From: Bacteroidota bacterium | Lineage (GTDB): Bacteria; Bacteroidota; Bacteroidia; Cytophagales; Cytophagaceae | DNA length: 64,000 bases | NCBI GenBank assembly: GCA_023428135.1 | Contig: JAEYZG010000016.1 | Span: 62,001 to 126,000, forward strand | Direction: 5' to 3' | In this document: positions 52,982-62,700 of the stretch, in pieces | Layout of the letters: each line of letters starts with the position of its first letter | Numbering within the stretch: position 1 is the first letter of the stretch | The notes under the pieces: model-generated | Database searches by the model: none | Seen by the model: the letters and a program-made list of their open reading frames with translations, nothing else | Told to the model about the DNA's origin: nothing | Position numbers and translations under genes: made by a program

Positions 52982-53719
52982 ATGAATAAATTCAGATTAA
53001 TAGTTTTAATAACAATTGTTTTATCATCCTTTTCATTACCTGGAGTTGCTTTGGAAGATTGTCTGGAAGAACTTAAAGGTATTTTCAGCCGGTTTGCTTC
53101 TATAAAGGCACCACTTGATGATAAAGTATATTTCTTCGAATATGTAGTTACGACTGTTTCAAGGGATAAAAATACTCCATCAAGCAACATGAAAGTTGAG
53201 ATGCTGACGACAAAGAACTATTCTGAAGTTCGTAGTGAACAGATGGTGTCTTATCAGGATGACAAGAATAGTTTTGTAGTGATACCTTTTAAGAATTTAA
53301 TTTATTGGGGAGATTCTCAATTGGGATTGGCAGATAGTGCAGTAACCAGTGGACTTGGAGGTTTACAGCTAAAAGTGTTGAATATGTGTATGGTGAAGGA
53401 ATGTAAAGAGGTTTCCGGCTCTGAGGGAAAGTTCAACAAGGAGATAGTTCTGAATCCGAATGATGAAATAAAGAAACGCTTTGGTTTTAATGAATTGAAG
53501 TTTCTGGTAAACTCCAGAACAAGTAAGCTCTATAAGACCCAGATTTCTTATGTTCCTCAAAGCAAATTAGCTTCTCTGGGAATTGTCTATGAAACAATAG
53601 ATTTTGATTACAAAAAAGCAAGTATAAATTATCCTGTTACTACAAAATTTTTAACTGCTGACGGCAAACTATTACCTAAATATAAAGGGTATAAACTGAT
53701 TGACGTTAGAAAAAAATGA
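52982..53719 (+). CDS. Small exported protein, possible LolA-like fold
   Basis: This 245-residue protein starts at ATG 52982, 1 bp after the previous stop; a TTG 9 bp upstream would overlap it. A signal peptide ends near GVALE. The mature part is beta-rich (VYFFEYVVTTVSRD; MKVEMLTTKNYSEVRSEQMVSYQDDKN, in parts; FVVIPFKNLIYWG), resembling LolA/outer-membrane-lipoprotein-sorting folds in the order of strands and a closing helix. That is a visual guess; there is no conserved motif to confirm it. Two Cys (MCMVKEC) lie near the centre. Its stop overlaps the giant gene's start (ATGA), so it may be its partner or chaperone. Confidence 0.6.
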   Translation: MNKFRLIVLITIVLSSFSLPGVALEDCLEELKGIFSRFASIKAPLDDKVYFFEYVVTTVSRDKNTPSSNMKVEMLTTKNYSEVRSEQMVSYQDDKNSFVVIPFKNLIYWGDSQLGLADSAVTSGLGGLQLKVLNMCMVKECKEVSGSEGKFNKEIVLNPNDEIKKRFGFNELKFLVNSRTSKLYKTQISYVPQSKLASLGIVYETIDFDYKKASINYPVTTKFLTADGKLLPKYKGYKLIDVRKK

Positions 53720-56700
53720 TTTTTATGAAAGCTGGCATTCTTAGCAAAATTAGAAAAATTACTTTTTTCGTTCTATTCCTGGCAATAAGATTTGTAACCT
53801 ATGGGCAAGGTCCCGGAGGTGTTGGCAGTGCTTCCAATATTCTGTTCTGGTATAAAGGCGATGCCGCAAGTGGTGCTGTTGACGGGAGTCCCTTTACCAG
53901 CTGGCAAGACCAATCAGGTCGATACGCAAATACTAGTTTAACAACTTCAGCCATTCAATTTGATGGCATTAATGATGTGCTTACCGGAACTTCGACCTAT
54001 TCGGGAGTGACGGATAATTTTACAATGGAATGTAGAGTGTTCCCGGCAGGAACGATAGATGTTATGCTTAGCCCGAACAAAGGAAATACAAATGTTTCTT
54101 CTACCAATTCTCAAAGATTTATAATTCCTCCTATGCAAGGGGCAAACACTTGGGGGCCTGGGCATGCTGGTGCAGGTATTTCTGTCGGTACTAACGGGGT
54201 AGTTGTATTCGAGCATTCAGCTGGTTATTTTACACCAATTCTGGTATGTACCACTGCTCTTAGTACTACAGCATGGTCTCACATCGCTGTAGTTTACGAA
54301 TCCAATCAACCAAAACTGTACATTAACGGAGTACATGCAGCCACCGGACTTACAAGTGATTATATTGTCCATCCTTCTTCAAATATTGGAGGGGCCAATA
54401 TCGACAATAAGAATTTTTATTATCAGGGACTTGCGGACGAGATTAGGTTCTGGAATGTGGCGCGTACATTATCGCAGATAGCAGCCTTTAAGGACCAGCA
54501 AATTACAGGTACTGCAATGTATCTCGTAGGGAATCTTAGATTTGATGAATTTGGTTCAACACAAACTTTTGATGCTACGGGAAACCTTGCTCCTTTGACA
54601 CTTTCCAATGGACCTGTTTGGGCTGCTCAGGATGCTTTACTTACCTATGGAAGGCCTATATATTCTTCTACTACCAATACCATAAACGGCAAACCCGTGC
54701 TCACTTTTGATGGCGTTAATTCTCGTCTTCAGATCCCGACCAGTACTTTCATAAATTCTGCAGGACCTTATGCTTCAAGGACAATGAATTTTGTCTTTAA
54801 AACCAGTGCAGATGTTACGGCAAGGCAGGTTCTTTTTGAAGAGGGAGATGCGCAGAAAGGACTGAACGCCTATATAGACGGAGGAAAGATTTATGCAGGA
54901 GCCTGGAATATCCCGAATAATGGACCCAATTCTCCCTGGGGGCCTCTGTTTGTGAATTCAAGCTCTATAGAGATAAATAAAAGCTATATACTCACTATTT
55001 CATTTGATGATGCCCGAGATGTTTTGGAGGCGTATCTGAATGGAACACTTATAAATAGCGTAACTGGTGTAGGGAACCTTTATTCTCACTCAGCTCCAAG
55101 TATTGGCTATTCCGAAAACGGAACATACTTTCATACCGAACCTAGTAATGCTTCTGGGTTTGTTTTCAATGGCTCAATAGCAGAGATCGTTTCTTATAAT
55201 CTGGAGAATTCAGCGGAAAGAAAACTCATAGAAAACCACCTTTCTATAAAATACAATATACCACTTACTTCTAATGATTATTACGCTTTTGAAGCAACTC
55301 ATGGTTTCTCTGTGGCGGGATTTGGCTCAGATGATGCTTCAAATACATCTCTTCCAGTAGTAGCTTCAGATTTTCTTACTATAACCATGCCTTCGGCGGT
55401 AGATGACTACTTTGTAATGTACGGAAACGATAATCAGTCATATTCAGCTGAAGATTATTTGACTGGTATAAAAGATGCTGTTGTTAATGCACCTAAAAAT
55501 GTAAATAGGATGCTGAGAACATGGAGGATTGATGCTACTCAGCCTACTGGCATACTTAATTTTTCCATTCCTCAAGATCGTCTCATAACTTTCGCTGGTT
55601 ATCAGAAACCAGTACTTATTCTTGACAATGATGGAGATTTCAAGGAAGGGAGCAGGGTAATCGTGATGGAAGCTTCTGGTTCGAATTATGTAATCAATAA
55701 TGTTTCTGTACAGGATAATGATTTTATTAGCTTTGGAATACTGAACCAGTACAGTTTCAATAATACTCATGATGTCACTTCCTCTTTTGATGCTCTTGGA
55801 AAAGCCAATACAAACAATGATAACGTTGGTTATGAAAAGACATCTCTAACTTCGTTAGGGCTTACTGTGAGCTCGTTTTCTCCCTTGCAGACTGGTAATT
55901 ATCTTTTATTAGCTAGTAACAGTACTGGCGTTTTATTTAGCAATAATTCCGTTCCCTCAGGCAGTGGGGTTAAGAGATTATCGGGAAGTTGGAAAGTTAA
56001 TGAATACGGAGATGTCGGTAGAGTAAAAGTTTCTGTTAATCCGGCAACTTATGATCTGGGAGATCGCGATACTTATGTATTGTTGATTGATCGTGACAAA
56101 GATGGTGTCTTTACCAATGCAGAGTTGGTATCATTTGTAAAAGAGGGTACAGAGCTTAATGCCTATGTTGATTTGAAGGATGAGGAATGGATTACTCTTG
56201 GTTCTGCTTTTGCGGACGACAATTTAGTCAAAGCTAAGAACTTGAATGAGCCCCTAATTTTTAGTGAGTCAGAAGGTGCAGAACTTACTGGTCTTGACTC
56301 CAAACAGCTGGTGATTAAGGCGCAGGAAAACTTTCCATATGCAAGTCCATGTGTGCAAAGCATAAAGAAATCTACGCTAAACTTGAAATTAAATACGGGT
56401 AAAGATCACATATTTGGTAATCAGGATTTTTCTGCTACAGTTGGGGTTCAGGTGACGGGATTTGATAATTACGATGGTACGGGAGTTCCAGTTGTTACTT
56501 ACAACGCACAGTTGACTATTGATAAGAACTTTCCTGAGGTACTTCACTTTATTGACATTACTAAAGATTATTCTACTGTAAAGACTTACACTGTAAAAAT
56601 CTCTTCTTTTAACCCTCCTTCAACAGCTGTAATTAAAAACTCAATTCAGCTTGAAACAAGCGTTGACGAAGAGTTTAATGTCAATGTTCCCGTTACTTTG

Positions 56701-59700
56701 TATTCACCCATAGTAGATCCTAAATTTACATTACCGTCAAGTGGAAATGTTTATAAATTTGAATGGGAAACCGTACAATGTGAGGCACCTTCTTACCAGT
56801 TTCAGTTGTTGAGGTTGTTTAACAACGGTAGCATCACACTACCAGGGCAAACGACTACCAATCCTGAGTATAATATTAGTGCAGAAATTGATTGGTCAAA
56901 GGCGCTTACGCTTGAAACCAATCAAAAATCAATCAGCCTTACTTTGACAGAAGGCACAGGTTATTATATCTGGAGAGTCAGGGCCATTGGAAATGCATTT
57001 TCAGGAGGCATAGCGGACAGCAGGAACTGGGGAACCTGGTCAACAGACAACCTTTCTCTCACTTCACCCATTGCTTTGACTTGCACTACCAGTACTTGTC
57101 TGGAGCCTTATCAGAATGCTATATTTTACTATAAGCAGTTCGACCGCGACAAAAATTTCATTTATTCCAGAACCTTTACAGAAGGTAACAAAATTCATGA
57201 AAGTATTTCTTATGCAAATGGTCTGTTACAGGTAAAACAGACTCAGGCAGTTGTTCCTTCCAATTCAAGTGGACAGGTCTTAGCTGGACAAACTGTGTAT
57301 GATTACTCTGGAAGACCTTCACTTCAGTCATTGTCTGCTCCTTTAAATGATGGAAATATTGAGCTTGGATATAGAAATAATCTTTTTAACAGTACAGGAG
57401 GGTTATACGGACCGAAGAATTTTGACACGGACACTCATTTGAATACAGCTCCGGACCCTGCAGATCCGGTAAATGGTGGATATATAAATTCATATTATTC
57501 TGATGATAACTCTGATCCAAATGTACCAAGTGCAGAAAATTATCCTTTTTCCAGAACAGTTTTTGATAATTATGGAACCGGAAGAGTTGTTGAAACAGGC
57601 GGGGCAGGGGCAACCCACAAGATTGGTGGTGACCATACTGTAAAGATTCAATATGGCTCTGTGTCGGATGATGAATTGATAATGATTTTTGGCGACGAAG
57701 CCCCTAAGGCAGCTTCTGTTTATAAAGTTGCTACCACAGATCAAAATAAAATCACTTCCATTGCTTATATAGACAAATCAGGAAAGACGATTGCCACGTG
57801 TCTCTCGAGGAATGAGTATAGCGGGACTTCGAATCTTGCTGCCCTATATCCCGAAAGCGATCCTGACATAGTTATAAAAGATAAGCTGGATGAAAATGTA
57901 CCTTATGGAGATCACGGCTTTAAAGCTTCTAAAACGCTCAACTTTACACAAGTTACCGATCTTACAGTAAATTATACGATTACTCCGGCTGCGGTTACTT
58001 CAAGTTGTGGCACTTACTGTTCAACCTGCGGATACCTTTTAAAGGTAAAGATTATAGATTTAGATAATCCGGCCAACAACAAGATCATCGAAACATCAAT
58101 CCCTCCTGAGACGAATTCCGGAGGAGATTGTGATGAGGAAGAAAAAACAGTGGATCTTGATGTAAATACAGCGAATGAGGAGTTTACTATTACATTACAA
58201 CCCGGTAACTACGTGGTAGAAAGGATCATTGAGATAGATCAGACTGCAGGGAAAACTTATGCTGACAATGCTGTAGCTCAGGTTAATGCAACCCTCCAAC
58301 CTATTGTAGGAGAAATCAATAACCTTTTAAATGGAGCAAATATCTCAGGCTTAAAAGCTTATTTGGAAGGCTTAATTGCAGCCCCAGGTGAAGGTATAAG
58401 TGTTGAAGTATATTCTGATAAAGGGGCTGCTATTGAAACCTCTTCTTTGCAGGAAGGTAATAAAATAAAAATAGTCACAAGTTGTTGTAGTATTCAGATT
58501 CCTATAATTATTGGGGAATACAACCCTTGTAGAGATTATGAGACCTATACTAAAGCTAATATGGGTGACTATTTTGATATTGCTTTATTCGATAAGACTG
58601 GTAAACATATCAATGAGGTGAGTACCTATTCACCTACTGAGTTTACAACGCTCATCAAAGATATGCTTGAAGAACCGGGAGGAATCTATGCTTGTGATCA
58701 ACTGTGGAATTGCTGGAGAAATGCGGTCTACTCTATGGGGGCCATGAATACTAATACACTTGGTGCTGATATTCAGAATAACCCTAATGCAGGTCAGTTG
58801 CCGTCCTGGGGAGCGGGTGCAGCACCTGCTAATGCAAATTTCGATCTTGTTAATCAGTTCCTGGATTGTGCAGGACGGAAATATGCGGGGTTTGTTCCGA
58901 AATCGACTTGTAATCCATCAACAAACCATGATTTAGTTAAATTAAAGCCTTATAAATATTTCTATTATTGTCATGAGTCAAAAACATTAGGACAGAGATT
59001 GTGCGAGAATACTTTCTGTAATTATGCCACTCCTACAGAAGGGACAAGTATTAATACTGCAATTGCTTATTCTCCGTGTAATGAGGGTGAAATGTGTCCG
59101 AAAAGTTATTTTACTGCTGAAGACAATACCTATACATCAAAGTCATATACGATGTTAACAGTAGGGCAAGTTCCTAATCCCGTACATGTTCTTACTTCCG
59201 ATGACTACAGCAGTCTTGCACAATGTCTGGCAAATCAGAAAGTAGATGAAATCCCGGAGGAGGATCGCCCGGTAGTGGACGAAGCCTATATGCAGGCACA
59301 AAAGATCAAAATGGAAAGCCAGTGTACCAGTGCCTGCGATAGTAAATATCCTAACATATTGGAGCAGCTGGTAAGGATGAACTCTAATCCTTATCCTGGT
59401 CCTGAGTTACAGACCAATAACAACTTTACTCAGCCAACGGGCGGTTGGGTACAGACCAATGGAAATCCGCCTTTCTTCTTGTATGGAGTTATGGGTAGGC
59501 TGGATCTTATCAGCCAATATGAGGGTAAAATTGTATCTACTGCCTCACTCACCTCGGGAAAAAATTATTCTTTAAGATTTTATTTACATGTACCATCAGG
59601 TTGCTCTCTTAATGTATATAGTGGTACAAATCTAATAGCTACTTATGAGGGTTACATTGAGAAAGAAGTTGCTTTAGACTTTACCGCTGCTGGTAATACT

Positions 59701-62700
59701 ATTACCTTCCAAGGAGTAGTCCCGGGATACGCCAGTGTAACTATTAATAAGGTGTTTCTAAAACAGAATATGCCACCATTGGAATATCCTATGGAAGATT
59801 TGTGCTGTACAGCAAGACAGTTGGTTGATTATTGTAAACAGAACTGTAACCTTACTATTGTAAAAGCGGATTGCGCACCTGTTGAAGATAAATTTGTAAG
59901 TCTCGGTACTAACGAAGAGCTGAAGTATTTTAATGCGATACTGTATGGAACTTTCGATATTCAGGTTCCTCCTTCATCAGGAGTTTGTTATTCTGATTAT
60001 AATAAGAATACTTTAATTCTTTCTTCTCTATATACTTTCACAGGGAATGCAAATGACGGAAGCGGCAACGGAGTTGATGCGACAGTAAATGGTTGCACCC
60101 TAACTACAGACCGTAACAATATTATTAATCAGGCTTATTTGTTCAACGGAACTAGTAATAATATTAATGCAGGTGCCGGAAATCGTTCCGTGACGAATCG
60201 TGTTACTGTTTCTGCCTGGATCAAAACTACTTCAACGGCTACTCAGGCAGTAATCAGTAAGATGAATACTTCATCTAACAAGGGATATCAACTGATGATC
60301 AGTGGTGGAGCTGCATATTTTCAGGGAAGAGATGGTGCGGCCCTGCGGACTTCCGGAAACTCTACTTTAGTAAATGACGGTACCTGGCACTTCCTGACGG
60401 GAGTGTGTAACAACGGTATCTGGCAGATCTATGTGGATGGGGTGAAGAAGAACGAAAACAACACAGCATACCTAAGTACGGATCTGTCCAATACAGGTGA
60501 TTTGACTATTGGTTATAACAAAGATAATAACAGTAACTATTTTAGTGGAAGTATTGATGAGGTTGCTGTTTATGCCGGTGCACTTACAGAAACTCAGATT
60601 CAGAATCTTTTCAGTAATCCGTTGTTGCCGTATACTCTTACTCCGGCAAATTGTGGGAATATACAGTCTCATACCTATGAAAAATGGCAGTTAGGGTTAA
60701 GTGGTGTATTGGGTAGTGATGGTAGTTATAACGGTTATCAAGTTAGTAATAATGGCATTCAAGTTAATGAATTGAAAGAAACTTCAGATGGCGGATACAT
60801 GTATTTATCAGGTATTCCAAATTTTACCGGGGCTGGTATTGGGGTGAGAATTGTGAAGTTAAACTCTAACGGTTCCGTTTCCTGGACAAGAGATCATGTA
60901 TTACCTTATTTTACAAGTTCCCATTTGGCTTGGATTAAAACCTTTAATGTCACTTCTGATGGCGGATATTTATTGGCAGGAGTTCAATCAATAGATCATA
61001 CCATGGATGCCGATTATTGGGTAATTAAATATGATGCAGCAGGGAATTTACAGTTTAATAATCATTATGGCGGAACATATTTTGATATATTGAATGATTG
61101 TAATCAGACATCTGATGGGGGATTCATTTTGAGTGGTGTTACCAATTCAGGGGTCGGTAGAGATAAAAGTAGTCCATTGCAAGGTGAAATTATTGAAGGA
61201 AACTATGATTATTGGATTGTAAAAATAGATGCAAGCGGAAACTTTCAGTGGGATATGGACTTTGGGGGAACTGGTTATGATCGAGGTGTTACTGCGATAC
61301 AAACCACTGATGGAGGATATTTAATTGCAGGTGATTCAGAATCAGATATTAGTGGTAATAAAACAGTAGGAACAGATACATACTTAAGTGGAAACTTCTG
61401 GTTAATTAAGTTAGATGCTGCTAGAAATGTTCAATGGCAAAAAAATTATGGAGGGTTAGGGCAAGATGACCTTGTAAAAGTGATTAAAGCTCATGAAGGA
61501 GGGTACATGCTTGCAGGAGTTGGTCGATCTGGAGGCGGTGGGAGTACTTCCACTTTTACAGATACTTCACCAACTGGAAGTTCTGATTTCTGGGTAGTAA
61601 AAATTGACGCTAATGGTAATTATTTGTGGGATAAGGTCTATGGAGGCATTAGTGGAGAGAATTTAACTTCTATGATTAGAACTTACGATGGTGGATATAT
61701 TGTTTCTGGCTATTCATGGTCTAATGCAAGTCTTAGTAAACAAGCTCCACATTATGGAGAGGCTGATTACTATGTAGTTAAAATAGATAATTTAGGTAAC
61801 ATACAATGGGATCAATCTTATGGCGGCACAAGTTATGACGAACTTGGAAATGTATTAGAAACCAAAGAGCATGATTATATAATCTTTGGTTCCAGTTATT
61901 CACTACCATTATCTGGAAATAGGACAGTTGCTAAAGGTAATCAGGGAAAAGATGCCTGGATTATTAAATTTGGCCTTAAGACAAATCAACCATGCAACCC
62001 TCGCCAAGTCTGTATCAAATGGATTGCTCCAAACGAAATCATACCTGGTATTGTAGACAAAAGACCTGAAGAAAAAAACTATGACGAACAGACAGCAAAA
62101 CAAATTAAGGAAATGATTGAAAGTCAGTTAGCTACCTGTAAAGCTAATAACGAGAGCAAGTTAATAGAAGAATACAATACCACATGTGGCGCTTCTAAAA
62201 TTAAGGATAATCTGGAGTTGAGCTATAAACTCATGTATGAGCATTATACGCTTTACTATTATGACAGGGCACAAAACCTCGTAAAAACTGTTCCTCCCAA
62301 GGGTGTTGTACCTTTGGTGCTTACTGCTACAGGTGTAAGAGAACGCGAGGTGCATCCTTCTCATACTCTTGCTACCACTTATAAGTATAACAGTCTCAAT
62401 CAACTGATTGAGCAAAATACTCCGGATGGTGGTACTACCAAATTCATTTATAACAGTATTGGTTTACTACGTTTTTCACAGTCGGCAAAACAAGCTTTGA
62501 CAAATGAATATTCCTACACAAGGTATGATGCTTTGGGTAGAGTAATTGAAGTGGGAAAAGCTCCTGTGATTTCCAGTAACTTTGAATCTTTAGCTTTTGT
62601 CGCAGAAGGTTTTAGCTATCCTGAAACTGGAGGCTCTGAACAAACCTTTACGGTATACAGCCAGCCGGCTACCAATGTGAATTACCTTGGCAACGGACAA

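Noticed and set aside
55444..55770. 108-residue minus-strand frame and others within 53.9-63.1 kb
   Set aside because: They all lie inside the long open plus-strand frame and show no protein-like features.
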